Shown: positions 15,654-23,450 of the stretch, piece after piece
Position numbering within the stretch: the stretch's first letter is position 1
Layout: every line of letters starts with the position of its first letter
The notes under the pieces: model-generated
What the model was told of the DNA's origin: nothing
Database searches by the model: none
The model's input: only the letters and a program-made list of their open reading frames with translations
Position numbers and translations under genes: made by a program
Origin: an uncultured Prevotellaceae bacterium
Lineage (GTDB): Bacteria > Bacteroidota > Bacteroidia > Bacteroidales > Muribaculaceae
DNA length: 53,271 nucleotides
Reading direction: 5' to 3'
Assembly: GCA_900322135.1 (NCBI GenBank)
Contig: ONYP01000017.1
Span: 1-53,271 of the forward strand

Positions 15654-16598
15654 ATGGGAAATAATTTAATAGATATTGAACGGGCAAGAAAAACCAGCCT
15701 GCGGATGAATTTGGCATTGCTCAGTGGCTTGTCGGCCGTTGATGCTGAACGGGGGCAAGTGATTGTAATGGATATTCATGACCGCTTGGAAGTAGGGTTT
15801 GCCTCATTAAAGAAACGCGAGGGCGAAAGCGGATTTGCGTTCACCGCTTCGCGCGTGAAGAAAGTGGATAGTGTGTCGATAACAACCGAAGAGACCAATG
15901 AATATGTTGTGGATCATGGGGACTTCATGTTGCCTCTTGGCGTGATGATGCCCGTTGTCTCCTATCTCGCTCTGCTTGAGTTCGGCGCGCAACCTTCAGA
16001 TCTTGTGGATTGGGCCGGTGGCACAACCAGTGTGGAGGATTTGTTCCTGCAGCGGCAGTACTGGCCGCTGACTGAGGCGGCAGTGGATTTCATCCCCGAT
16101 GGAATGGAAATGATGAACGCAATGCTATATCGACTTACTTTCTTGTTGAAGCCGGAACCCCCTCAAACACCGGAACAACTCAAGGATTTGACGATTTATC
16201 CTTTTCAGGCGACTCGCTGGATCGGTGACTGGGCCCTCGGCAAAGGGTTGTCTAGGGTGTTCCGTCCCAATCCCGATAGCCCTTTTGAACCCCGGCAGAG
16301 CATATTGATGTTACAGCAACTCTTGCAGCGCAGTGGCGTTCAAGCCATGAACGAGGCCGAGGGGGATTCCAAGACTCCTGTCTGCGGTTTTTCCTATGTC
16401 TCAATTCCCGACGAGAAACACTGCCGTGACATCGCCTTCTGCGGATATTTCCCTGCCGACAACCCCAAATACAGCATTTTGGTTTGGTTGGGCCAGGAGA
16501 ACTTGCCCGACGATTTCAATGGTGAGAACCGTCAGGAACTGGGCATCCATGCCGCAAGTGTATGCAAAATCTTGGCGGATTACATAATGGAGATCTGA
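15654..16598 (+). CDS. Second degenerate transpeptidase-like protein, no signal peptide
   Basis: This 314-residue protein also lines up in outline with PBP transpeptidase domains. SGLSAVDAERGQVIVMDI matches the first strands; FMLPLGVMMPVVSYLALLEF sits where PGSTFK and its helix belong but has no Ser-x-x-Lys; FCGYFPADNPKYSILVWL is close to the FVGYFPADNPKY motif of Bacteroidota FtsI. A KTGT-like motif is not seen before it. Unlike its upstream relative it has no signal peptide or membrane helix, so it is predicted to be cytoplasmic, an odd place for such a fold. The alternative is that it is exported by another route or is a fragment of a once longer gene. A strong hairpin terminator lies just downstream. 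Confidence 0.6.
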   Translation: MGNNLIDIERARKTSLRMNLALLSGLSAVDAERGQVIVMDIHDRLEVGFASLKKREGESGFAFTASRVKKVDSVSITTEETNEYVVDHGDFMLPLGVMMPVVSYLALLEFGAQPSDLVDWAGGTTSVEDLFLQRQYWPLTEAAVDFIPDGMEMMNAMLYRLTFLLKPEPPQTPEQLKDLTIYPFQATRWIGDWALGKGLSRVFRPNPDSPFEPRQSILMLQQLLQRSGVQAMNEAEGDSKTPVCGFSYVSIPDEKHCRDIAFCGYFPADNPKYSILVWLGQENLPDDFNGENRQELGIHAASVCKILADYIMEI

Positions 16599-16618
16599 CC
16601 GGCCCGACGATGATTGTT

Positions 16619-16656
16619 GCGGGGGTGCTTCATGACGAAGCCGCCCCCGCGTTTTG
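16619..16656 (+). terminator. Strong terminator closing the pseudo-transpeptidase cassette
   Basis: GCGGGGGTGCTTC pairs across a 5-nt loop with GAAGCCGCCCCCGC, ending at 16650, and is followed by GTTTTG. It separates the cassette from the convergent TPR gene. Confidence 0.8.
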
Positions 16657-16685
16657 TTTGGCTGCATGTGTGCCGGTGGACACAA

Positions 16686-16970
16686 TCAGGGGTTGTAGTA
16701 ATCCTTGTGGTAGTAGGCGAGGAGTTCCTGCAGGTGGCGGTAGGCCTCGGCGGCGGGGCCGTCGGGGTCGAGTTCCATGGCTTCGAGATAACTGTTCAGG
16801 GCCATGCGCACATTGCCCTGCTGGCGGTAGGCGTTGCCGCGCAGGTAGTAGGCATTGGCAAGCGTGTCACGGCCGATGCCTTTGCTTTCGATAATCTCGC
16901 TCGCGGCGTTGAGGGCCTGTTCGCCCTCGCTGCGGGAGAGCATTTCCTTGATTTCTTGTATGGTTTTCAT
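16686..16970 (-). CDS. Small TPR protein
   Basis: The 94-residue protein is little more than two tetratricopeptide helices pairs: DTLANAYYLRGNAYRQQGNVRMALNSYLEAMELDPDGPA matches the TPR pattern of W/L, G, Y, A, and P positions. No signal peptide or membrane helix is seen, so it is probably cytoplasmic. TPR units bind protein partners; the partner is unknown. It is divergent from hydE, with a TAATTTTG -7 element on its strand at 16992-16999, and it converges on the terminator of the preceding cassette. It is shorter than most TPR proteins but the codon pattern and start (ATG 16970) look genuine. Confidence 0.75.
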   Translation of the reverse strand: MKTIQEIKEMLSRSEGEQALNAASEIIESKGIGRDTLANAYYLRGNAYRQQGNVRMALNSYLEAMELDPDGPAAEAYRHLQELLAYYHKDYYNP

Positions 16971-16991
16971 CTTCTTTTGGTTTTATAGGTG

Positions 16992-17029
16992 CAAAATTAC
17001 ATCAACTTCATGAAAAAACACTACCTTTG
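16992..17029. promoter_or_regulatory. Divergent -7 elements of the TPR gene and hydE
   Basis: On the minus strand TAATTTTG covers 16992-16999; on the plus strand TACCTTTG covers 17022-17029. Neither has a perfect TTG at 19-21 nt. The hydE leader would be about 14 nt. Confidence 0.55.
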
Positions 17030-17049
17030 CTTCTGGAAAAATCAAAAAG

Positions 17050-18072
17050 ATGCTTGGATGTGATCAACATACAGCAGTGCTGGACCATGACGCCATCGTC
17101 GGGTTGCTCACGACGGTTCCTGCCGGGGACCTGTACCGGCGTGCCGATGGCGTGCGTCATGATTCCGTGGGCGACGCTGTGCATCTGCGCGGACTTATCG
17201 AGTTCTCCAACTATTGCCGTAACGACTGCATGTATTGCGGCATTCGCCGCAGCAATGCCCATGTGAAACGATATCGCATGACCCGTGAGGAACTCGTCGA
17301 GACTGCTCGCCGTGCCGTCGATATCGGATTCCAGACCATAGTGCTGCAGTCGGGCGAGGACATGCACTTTGACCAGGCGGGTATGTGCCGCATCATCGAG
17401 GCCATCAAGCGCATGGATGTTGCTCTCACCCTGAGCATCGGCGAGCGCGACTATGCCGACTATAAGGCTTTCAGGGAGGCTGGTGCCGACCGCTACCTGT
17501 TGCGCATCGAGACGACCGACACCGACCTCTACCACCGCCTGAATCCGGGTATGAGCTGGCAACGGCGCCACGAGTGCCTGTTGATGATCAAGGAGTTAGG
17601 GTATGAACTAGGTTCCGGCATCATGGTGGGACAGCCTGGCCAGACCATCGACTCGATAGCCGATGACCTGCTCTATTTCAGGGGCATCGGAATTGATATG
17701 GCCGGTATCGGTCCCTTCATCCCGCACCCCGACACACCTCTGGCGGGTGAGGCCAGCGGCACCCTGGAACTGGCATTGCGCGTGATGGCCGCCATGCGAC
17801 TGCTCATGCCCGACATCAACATCCCCGCCACCACGGCCATGGAGACCCTGCATCCCCAGGGACGCATCATGGCTCTGCAGGCCGGGGCCAATGTGGTCAT
17901 GCCCAATGTCACCGAGGGCGAATACCGCCGATTGTATGAACTATATCCCGGCAAAATCTGTGTCAATGACACGCCGGTTCATTGCCGCAGTTGCATCGGG
18001 CTGAAAATCAAAAGCATCGGCCGCACAATCGGGCAGGGGTGGGGTGGACATGTTACCCACAGGAATTATTAA
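17050..18072 (+). CDS. hydE: [FeFe] hydrogenase H-cluster radical SAM maturase HydE
   Basis: HydE is a radical S-adenosylmethionine enzyme that acts with HydG and HydF to build the diiron part of the [FeFe] hydrogenase H-cluster. The 340-residue protein has the CX3CX2C cluster motif with Cys56, Cys60 and Cys63 (NYCRNDCMYCGI). It also has the SAM-barrel stretch TIVLQSGED and a C-terminal HCRSCIGLK pair that fits the second cluster site seen in part of the family. Length agrees with known HydE. It is followed 18 nt later by the TerB-like gene, probably on the same transcript. No hydrogenase, hydF or hydG lies in the window. The close relatives BioB and PylB are less likely, given the start and tail motifs. 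Confidence 0.9.
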   Translation: MLGCDQHTAVLDHDAIVGLLTTVPAGDLYRRADGVRHDSVGDAVHLRGLIEFSNYCRNDCMYCGIRRSNAHVKRYRMTREELVETARRAVDIGFQTIVLQSGEDMHFDQAGMCRIIEAIKRMDVALTLSIGERDYADYKAFREAGADRYLLRIETTDTDLYHRLNPGMSWQRRHECLLMIKELGYELGSGIMVGQPGQTIDSIADDLLYFRGIGIDMAGIGPFIPHPDTPLAGEASGTLELALRVMAAMRLLMPDINIPATTAMETLHPQGRIMALQAGANVVMPNVTEGEYRRLYELYPGKICVNDTPVHCRSCIGLKIKSIGRTIGQGWGGHVTHRNY

Positions 18073-18090
18073 CCACTAGATACAACAGAT

Positions 18091-18486
18091 ATGAGCAACA
18101 ACATTAACAATCCCCAGGAACAGCAGCGACTGGGACAACTCAAGAACCTTGTAATGCTTGCCGCTGCCGACGACCGTTTGACCGACTCTGAGATGGCTGT
18201 GCTGCTTGCCGTGGCTTCGCGGGAGGACATCACGCCCGAACAGTTCAATGAGGTCATCGACAATCCCGAGAGCGTCACCATCACCTTGCCCGAGGATGAG
18301 GAAACCAAGCTCGCCTACCTGCGTGACATGGTCGCCATGATGATGATTGATGGCGAACTCGATGAGCATGAATTGGCTATTTGCAAGATTTACGCGATGG
18401 CATTGGGCTATCGTGGCAGCATCGTCGACGGCATGATTGCCGGTGTCATTGACCAACTCGATGCCGAGGCTGCCGGTGCTGAATGA
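18091..18486 (+). CDS. TerB-like acidic helical protein
   Basis: The 131-residue protein has the TerB/DjlA N-terminal pattern: two related helical halves, LVMLAAADDRLTDSEMAVLLAVASRE and DMVAMMMIDGELDEHELAICKIYAMALG, each with an acidic turn after a hydrophobic helix. TerB domains bind metal at such acidic turns and are found in tellurite-resistance and stress contexts, but most lone TerB proteins have no proven role. It starts 18 nt after hydE and lacks its own promoter, so it is probably cotranscribed with it. No other ter gene is present. The protein should be cytoplasmic. Confidence 0.75.
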   Translation: MSNNINNPQEQQRLGQLKNLVMLAAADDRLTDSEMAVLLAVASREDITPEQFNEVIDNPESVTITLPEDEETKLAYLRDMVAMMMIDGELDEHELAICKIYAMALGYRGSIVDGMIAGVIDQLDAEAAGAE

Positions 18487-18538
18487 GATTGAGTATAACA
18501 GGAAACGGCTCGGCTTCATCGGTTCATCCCCTTGCTGG

Positions 18539-18559
18539 GGCAATGGTCTCCCCATTGCC
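18539..18559 (+). other. Hairpin after the TerB-like gene
   Basis: GGCAATGG (18539-18546) pairs with CCATTGCC (18552-18559) over a 5-nt loop. There is no T-run after it, so termination is uncertain. Confidence 0.35.
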
Positions 18560-18607
18560 GTGCCCGAGTGATGACTGGAGCGGCAGTTTTCCATAAAAGA
18601 TTTGCCA

Positions 18608-19018
18608 ATGATTAAATGTAGATTGTATTACATGGCTGTGCTGTTGCTGTTCCCGCTGATGGCTCAAGCACAGGACGATGTCTCTAAGGCATTGGATGAA
18701 TGCGTCGAGGAACTGAATGCCAAGTGCCCCCTCGTCTATGATGACGAATGGGCCATCAATTCCCTTACCAGCGTGGGCACCAGTTACGAATTGGTCGATG
18801 TCGAGATTCCCGCTGTGTTGTCAATGTTTTTCGGCACACTGACCAATGACACCGACAATGTGAGGCAGTTGTGGACCAGGCAATTGTCTCACTTTGGCAA
18901 TGACTGGAGGCGCTATGTCGCCGCGGTGACCGCTGCCAACCGGCGCACCATCCTCAATGTGCACACGCGTGGCAGCGGCGAATCGGTTCTCCTCACCCTG
19001 AACCCCTCCGATTTTTAA
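18608..19018 (+). CDS. Hypothetical exported protein
   Basis: Unrecognised 136-residue protein. ATG 18608 gives MIKCRLYYMAVLLLFPLMAQAQ, a signal peptide with a clear AQA-Q cleavage site, so the mature part should be periplasmic. A TTG six bases upstream is less likely as the start. The mature sequence is acidic at its front (DDVSKALDECVEELNAKCPLVYDDEW) with two cysteines eight or so residues apart that could form a disulfide, and ends in TILNVHTRGSGESVLLTLNPSDF. No promoter is evident in the 121 nt upstream. Short signal-peptide proteins of this general form are common in Bacteroidales and mostly uncharacterised. Confidence 0.65.
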   Translation: MIKCRLYYMAVLLLFPLMAQAQDDVSKALDECVEELNAKCPLVYDDEWAINSLTSVGTSYELVDVEIPAVLSMFFGTLTNDTDNVRQLWTRQLSHFGNDWRRYVAAVTAANRRTILNVHTRGSGESVLLTLNPSDF

Positions 19019-19152
19019 TCAGAGCAAGCTCCTCTTGTGCCATAAGGGATTGATAGCGAGCGCATCATTGGCACAATTCTTGCTGTAGATTAAACTAGCG
19101 GCGTTTGTGTCCGTCTAATGTGTGTGTAACCAAGATTATATAGTTTGAGAAG

Positions 19153-19806
19153 ATGAATAAGAAAACTATCTTTATGGGATTGATGGCTTCGGCCCTGTTG
19201 TTGTCGAGTTGCCAATCGATGAACCAGTTCTATGGAGCTACCACCGGGGCATCGATAGGTGGTATGTTCGGGTCGGCCATCGGAGGCATTGCCGACGGAT
19301 GGCGTGGACATGATGTCGGCACCGTTGTCGGCATGGCCGTGGGGGGCATTATCGGCGCTGCAGCAACGGCCCCCAAGACCGATGACGGCAACTACCGCTC
19401 GTCGGACTACTATTATGACTATGATATGGACGATTACCGGCAGAACAACGCTTACAGCCCGTTTGCCAGCATTGAGATAGAAGAGTTGCGATTCATCGAT
19501 GAGAATGACAACCAGGCTCTGGATGCCAACGAGCATGCCAAGCTGTCGTTCATCATCCGCAACACTGGACGCGATTATGTGTATGATATTGCTCCGGTCA
19601 TCATTGTCAGCGGCACCAAGGCTATCTACCTGTCACCCACAGCCATCGTCAAGGAATTGGGTCCAGGCAAGGCTGTGCGTTACCGTAGCGAGGTCATCGC
19701 CACCAAGAAGCTGAAAAACGGTTATGCCGATTTCTCCATCGGTTTATCTGACGGCGATAAACTCTACACGCTTCGTTCTTTCCAGTTGAGGACCAATAAG
19801 CGTTAA
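19153..19806 (+). CDS. Lipoprotein with glycine-zipper segment and C-terminal Ig-like domain
   Basis: The 217-residue product begins with a lipoprotein signal (MNKKTIFMGLMASALLLSSC; lipobox LSSC). Next comes a glycine-rich stretch with alternating small residues (GASIGGMFGSAIGGIADG ... VVGMAVGGIIGAAATA), the pattern of glycine-zipper proteins that insert in or lie against membranes. A Tyr/Asp-rich linker leads to a beta-rich domain of about 110 residues (IEIEELRFIDENDNQALDAN ... LSFIIRNTGRDYVYDIAP) that recalls CARDB-type folds. It is probably an envelope-structure lipoprotein; the function is unknown. A strong hairpin with a T-run follows the stop. Confidence 0.75.
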   Translation: MNKKTIFMGLMASALLLSSCQSMNQFYGATTGASIGGMFGSAIGGIADGWRGHDVGTVVGMAVGGIIGAAATAPKTDDGNYRSSDYYYDYDMDDYRQNNAYSPFASIEIEELRFIDENDNQALDANEHAKLSFIIRNTGRDYVYDIAPVIIVSGTKAIYLSPTAIVKELGPGKAVRYRSEVIATKKLKNGYADFSIGLSDGDKLYTLRSFQLRTNKR

Positions 19807-19838
19807 AAAAAGGACCCTGGTTAATCAAGGCCCTTACT

Positions 19839-19866
19839 GCCGTGGCGATGGCCGCGGCTTTTTTTG
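19839..19866. terminator. Terminator between convergent lipoprotein and murI genes
   Basis: GCCGTGGC pairs with GCCGCGGC around GATG, followed by seven T residues on the plus strand. Confidence 0.8.
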
Positions 19867-19876
19867 TCTCTAACCC

Positions 19877-20725
19877 TTACAGGATGACCCGTCGGGCCTG
19901 AACAGGCTCGTTGACAAACACGCTTGCCAGGGGCGAGAAGTGGTCAGGGTCCTCGGTGGTGAAGTACTGGCAGGTGCCCCCACGGCTGCAATGGCTCTCG
20001 ATCTCGGGGTGGCGTTGCAGGTAGTTGGCAAGGCTCTCGGCCACGATGGGGCCCTGTTGCACGACTTTCACGCCCGGGGGCATGTGCTTGTGGATTTTGT
20101 CGATGAGCAGGGGATAGTGGGTGCAGCCCAGGATGACTGTATCAATCTCGGGGCAATCGTCCAGCAGCAGGCTGATGTCTTTCTTGACGAAATAGTCGGC
20201 GCCGTCGCCGCTGCTCTCGCGATTCTCGACCAGGGGCACCCACATGGGGCATGCATGGCCGTGCACCTTGTAACCCGGATACATCCCCTCGATCTCGATA
20301 TTGTAACTGCCACTGGCTATGGTGCCGGGAGTGCCGAACACGCCGATGTGTCCCGTGCGGGTGAGTTCTCCCACCTTTTCCACTGTGGGTCGCACGACAC
20401 CTAGCACGCGCCTGGTGGGTGCGATGTGGGGCAGGTCGCGCTGCTGGATGGTGCGCAACGCCTCGGCCGACGCCGTGTTGCATGCCAGGATAATGAGGTG
20501 GCAACCCTGTGCAAATAGGTGCTTGACTGCTTGCAGGGTGAACTCATAAACCAGTTCGCGTGAGCGGGTGCCATAAGGGGCTCGCGCATTGTCGCCGATG
20601 AACAGGTAGTCATAGTGTGGCAATGCCCGCCTGATGTCGCGCAGGATGGTCAAGCCCCCGAATCCTGAGTCAAAAACCCCGATAGGAGCTCGCTCGATGC
20701 TGTTTCCTTGTATATTGGTTGCCAT
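19877..20725 (-). CDS. murI: Glutamate racemase
   Basis: MurI interconverts L- and D-glutamate and supplies D-Glu for peptidoglycan stem peptides. The 282-residue protein has IGVFDSGFGGLTIL at the N-terminus, the first catalytic cysteine in ILACNTASAEALR and the second in ILGCTHYPLL, plus the substrate-site stretch GDNARAPYGTRS. Length and motifs are normal, and both cysteines are present. It is divergent from folP, sharing an 87-bp intergenic region with back-to-back promoters. A C-terminal ending ARRVIL follows the barrel domains. Predicted cytoplasmic and essential. Confidence 0.97.
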   Translation of the reverse strand: MATNIQGNSIERAPIGVFDSGFGGLTILRDIRRALPHYDYLFIGDNARAPYGTRSRELVYEFTLQAVKHLFAQGCHLIILACNTASAEALRTIQQRDLPHIAPTRRVLGVVRPTVEKVGELTRTGHIGVFGTPGTIASGSYNIEIEGMYPGYKVHGHACPMWVPLVENRESSGDGADYFVKKDISLLLDDCPEIDTVILGCTHYPLLIDKIHKHMPPGVKVVQQGPIVAESLANYLQRHPEIESHCSRGGTCQYFTTEDPDHFSPLASVFVNEPVQARRVIL

Positions 20726-20745
20726 AACGGTTGATTTCTATAGTG

Positions 20746-20784
20746 CAAAGATACGCCATTTTCGGGAAATGTTTAGTATCTTTG
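20746..20784. promoter_or_regulatory. Divergent -7 elements of murI and folP
   Basis: TATCTTTG occurs on the minus strand (20753-20746, murI) and on the plus strand (20777-20784, folP). The two give leaders of about 14 and 22 nt. No perfect -33 TTG was found for either. Confidence 0.65.
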
Positions 20785-20812
20785 CAAACAAAATGAGATT
20801 TCATTAGCTGTC

Positions 20813-21685
20813 ATGCAACCGTTCAAGCCATATAGTCTCAACTTGGACGGCCGGTTGGTTACAATCGACCGCCCGTGGGTAATGGGCATCATCAACATCA
20901 CGCCCGACTCGTTCTACACCGCCAGCCGTGTCAATGACGAGCAGTCGCTCATTGCACGCGTGAGGCAGATGGTAGACGATGGCGCCGACATCATCGATGT
21001 GGGAGCGTGCTCGACACGGCCAGGCAGTGAACCGGTAGATGCGCATGGCGAGATGGAGCGCCTGCAGTGGGCGCTGACCATCATCGGCCGTGAGGTGCCT
21101 GATGCCATTGTATCGGTAGACACCTACCGCTCGGTGGTGGCCCGTCGCTGTGTGGAAGAGTGGGGCGCCGACATCATCAACGATATTTCGGGCGGCACGC
21201 TAGATGGCGAGATGTTCCGTGTGGTGGCGGGTCTCAATGTCCCCTATGTGCTCACCCACATGCGCGGCACCCCCGAGACCATGTCCTCGATGACCGATTA
21301 CAACGATGTCGCTGCCGATGTCCTCGAGTGGATGGCACGCCGCATCGACGGCCTGCGACAGATGGGGGTGGCCGATATCATCGCCGACCCGGGCTTCGGC
21401 TTCGCCAAGAATCTGGAGCAGAACTACCGGCTCCTCGCTTGCCTTGAGGCCTATCATGCCCTTGATGCCCCGTTGCTGGTGGGCGTGTCGCGCAAGCGCA
21501 TGATCTACACCCCGCTCAACATTATGCCCGACGAGGCCTTGAACGGCACCACAGTGCTCAATACTCTCGCGATAGAGCGTGGCGCGCACATCCTGCGTGT
21601 CCACGATGTCAAGGCGGCTGTCGAGGCTGTCAAACTCACCACATTGATGCAGGCACAGCTGCAGCCCGTAATTCATAAACAATAA
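20813..21685 (+). CDS. folP: Dihydropteroate synthase
   Basis: FolP joins dihydropterin pyrophosphate and para-aminobenzoate to give dihydropteroate, and is the sulfonamide target. The 290-residue TIM-barrel protein shows VMGIINITPDSFY, the pterin-site DVGACSTRPGS, SVDTYRS, INDISGG, and near the end LLVGVSRKRMI. All expected motifs are present. It is followed 17 nt later by cdaA, a folP-cdaA order I have seen often in Bacteroidota, so the two are probably cotranscribed. folC, a later enzyme of the same pathway, lies elsewhere in this window at 34.2-35.6 kb. Confidence 0.97.
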   Translation: MQPFKPYSLNLDGRLVTIDRPWVMGIINITPDSFYTASRVNDEQSLIARVRQMVDDGADIIDVGACSTRPGSEPVDAHGEMERLQWALTIIGREVPDAIVSVDTYRSVVARRCVEEWGADIINDISGGTLDGEMFRVVAGLNVPYVLTHMRGTPETMSSMTDYNDVAADVLEWMARRIDGLRQMGVADIIADPGFGFAKNLEQNYRLLACLEAYHALDAPLLVGVSRKRMIYTPLNIMPDEALNGTTVLNTLAIERGAHILRVHDVKAAVEAVKLTTLMQAQLQPVIHKQ

Positions 21686-21702
21686 TACAACCTCATCAAG
21701 AT

Positions 21703-22488
21703 ATGCCCACTTCATTTTTTACTCTTTTCAGCATCAAGGACTTAGTCGATATCCTGCTGGTAGCGACGCTGCTGTTTTATCTCTACCGCACGATGAAGGA
21801 CTCGGGCTCGCTCGACATCTTTGTCGGCGTGCTTGCCTTTGTCGTCGCATGGGTAGTGATGTACAAAATCATGGACATGCGCCTCATCGGCACCATCATG
21901 GACAAGTTCATCGACATCGGCCTGTTCATCATGGTCATCCTGTTCCAGGACGAAATCAAACGCTTCCTCACCGGTTTGGGTTCCAGGCGAGGCCTTAAGT
22001 TCATAGAAAAGCTCTTCAAGTCCAAGACCAAGGTCGATGGTGCCAAGAAGTGGATCATGCCTGTGGTGTATTCGTGCATGAACATGTCCAAAACCAAGAC
22101 GGGCGCACTCATCGTCATCCAGCAGGACATACCGTTGACCGACTATGAACGCACGGGCGATATAATCAATGCCGACATCAATTCCCGTCTCATCGAGAAC
22201 ATCTTCTTCAAGAACAGCCCGTTGCATGACGGTGCCCTTATCATCGCCGGTAACAAGATCATGAGCGCAGGTTGCATCCTGCCCGTCTCCCATGATACAA
22301 GTATACCGCGTTATTTGGGACTGCGGCACCGTTCGGCCAAGGGTATAGCACAGGCCACCGATGCCATCGCTGTCGTTGTCAGTGAGGAAACGGGCCGCAT
22401 CTCCTATGCCCACAAGGGCGAGCTTCACATGAACCTGTCAAGCACCGACCTCGAGCATGCCCTGGCGGCGCTCGTCGAGAATGACTGA
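21703..22488 (+). CDS. cdaA: Diadenylate cyclase CdaA (c-di-AMP synthase)
   Basis: CdaA makes cyclic di-AMP from two ATP and controls potassium balance and envelope stress in many bacteria. The 261-residue protein has three short N-terminal membrane helices (about residues 10-75: VDILLVATLLFYLY, IFVGVLAFVVAWVVMY, IDIGLFIMVILF). The DAC domain follows, with the catalytic DGA (LHDGALIIAGNKI) and RHR (GLRHRSAKGIAQ) motifs. Both motifs are intact. It follows folP by 17 nt. No GlmM or CdaR gene is adjacent, in contrast to Firmicutes operons. Confidence 0.95.
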   Translation: MPTSFFTLFSIKDLVDILLVATLLFYLYRTMKDSGSLDIFVGVLAFVVAWVVMYKIMDMRLIGTIMDKFIDIGLFIMVILFQDEIKRFLTGLGSRRGLKFIEKLFKSKTKVDGAKKWIMPVVYSCMNMSKTKTGALIVIQQDIPLTDYERTGDIINADINSRLIENIFFKNSPLHDGALIIAGNKIMSAGCILPVSHDTSIPRYLGLRHRSAKGIAQATDAIAVVVSEETGRISYAHKGELHMNLSSTDLEHALAALVEND

Positions 22489-22521
22489 CAGAAAATAGAT
22501 ATAAATAGCCTGAATTGAGAG

Positions 22522-23103
22522 ATGTTTGATATCGACGGAACATTGGTCAGCCTGGATTTGGTAGAGCGCTTCTTCTGCTGCGATCTGGACACCTGTTTGG
22601 GTGCCTGTTGCATCGAGGGGGATTCGGGCGCTCCGTTGACCGAGGCCGAGTACCAGAAACTAAAGGAAATACTGCCCGAGGTGTGGAATGACCTGCTGCC
22701 ACAAGCCCAACAGCAAATCAAGGAGCATGGTGTGGCATTTGTCGATGTCGAGGGCGAACTCGTGACACAGCTTGTGGGGAGTGCCAACTGCGTGTTCACG
22801 ACCTATGAGCGCGGAGGCATGTGCCTGTGTGCCATCGAGAAGGCCTACCGTGAGGGACGCATCAACTGGCGTAAGCCCATGTCGTGTTACCTCTATCCTG
22901 TGCGCATCAAGAAATATCCCGGCTACGAGGCCGTGAACTTTGACCGCTGGAAAATCTGCAAGTGTGCCGAGGTGCTGGGCCGTCGTGAGCACATCCGGCT
23001 CTACCAGTTCCTCAAGGAACCCCTCATCGAGCGTTATGGCCAGCAGTGGTACGACCAGTTGGTCGCCAATTGTGAACTCTACATCAAGGAATATTTGTCC
23101 TGA
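22522..23103 (+). CDS. DUF3109 family protein (cysteine-rich)
   Basis: The 193-residue protein matches the DUF3109 pattern typical of Bacteroidota: a short start (MFDIDGTLVSLDLVERFFCC), then DTCLGACCIEGDSGAPLTEAEYQKL, and later cysteines in CLCAIEKA, MSCYLYPVRI and KICKCAEVL. Nine or more cysteines in such spacing suggest a bound metal or iron-sulfur centre, as in the related YkgJ proteins. The role is not known. It begins 33 nt after cdaA without an obvious promoter, so it may be the third gene of the folP-cdaA operon. ATG 22522 fits the family start. Confidence 0.8.
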   Translation: MFDIDGTLVSLDLVERFFCCDLDTCLGACCIEGDSGAPLTEAEYQKLKEILPEVWNDLLPQAQQQIKEHGVAFVDVEGELVTQLVGSANCVFTTYERGGMCLCAIEKAYREGRINWRKPMSCYLYPVRIKKYPGYEAVNFDRWKICKCAEVLGRREHIRLYQFLKEPLIERYGQQWYDQLVANCELYIKEYLS

Positions 23104-23450
23104 GAACCTGAACCTGCATTGGCTTGATGATTAAGCCTCACAAGGTAACCATCGGCCACAGCGAAGGCTGCCTCCCAACTTCATCGATTTCACTGTCCTC
23201 GTCGACCTCATCGGGACCGTGCTTAGCAGGTTGCCCGATGGGCAGGATACCTGCAACACCCGACTTGTTGCCAGGGAATAATTGCAGTTAATCGGTGGAA
23301 ATTTGTCAGGAAACGAAAAAATGTTGGGCTTTTCTATTGCCAGGTCGCAAAAATGTACTACCTTTGCCCCGCTTTTCGTAATCTCTGACAAGAAATAGAG
23401 TAGCTTGTGTATATTGCGAAGTGATTATTAACACATTAAATGATATAACA
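23104..23450. other. Intergenic region of 347 bp upstream of rplS
   Basis: It contains a small hairpin near 23120-23136 (GGCTT/AAGCC), a stretch at about 23138-23281 that translates cleanly but has no start codon (see findings), and the rplS promoter at 23337-23366. Nothing else was recognised. Confidence 0.5.
23337..23366 (+). promoter_or_regulatory. rplS promoter
   Basis: TTG (23337-23339), 19 nt, TACCTTTG (23359-23366). The leader would be about 78 nt, long enough for the autoregulatory structure that ribosomal-protein leaders often have, though none was identified. Confidence 0.8.

Noticed and set aside
14055-16598. Beta-lactamase or active penicillin-binding proteins
   Set aside because: None of the Ser-x-x-Lys, SxN or KTG motifs is present in either protein.
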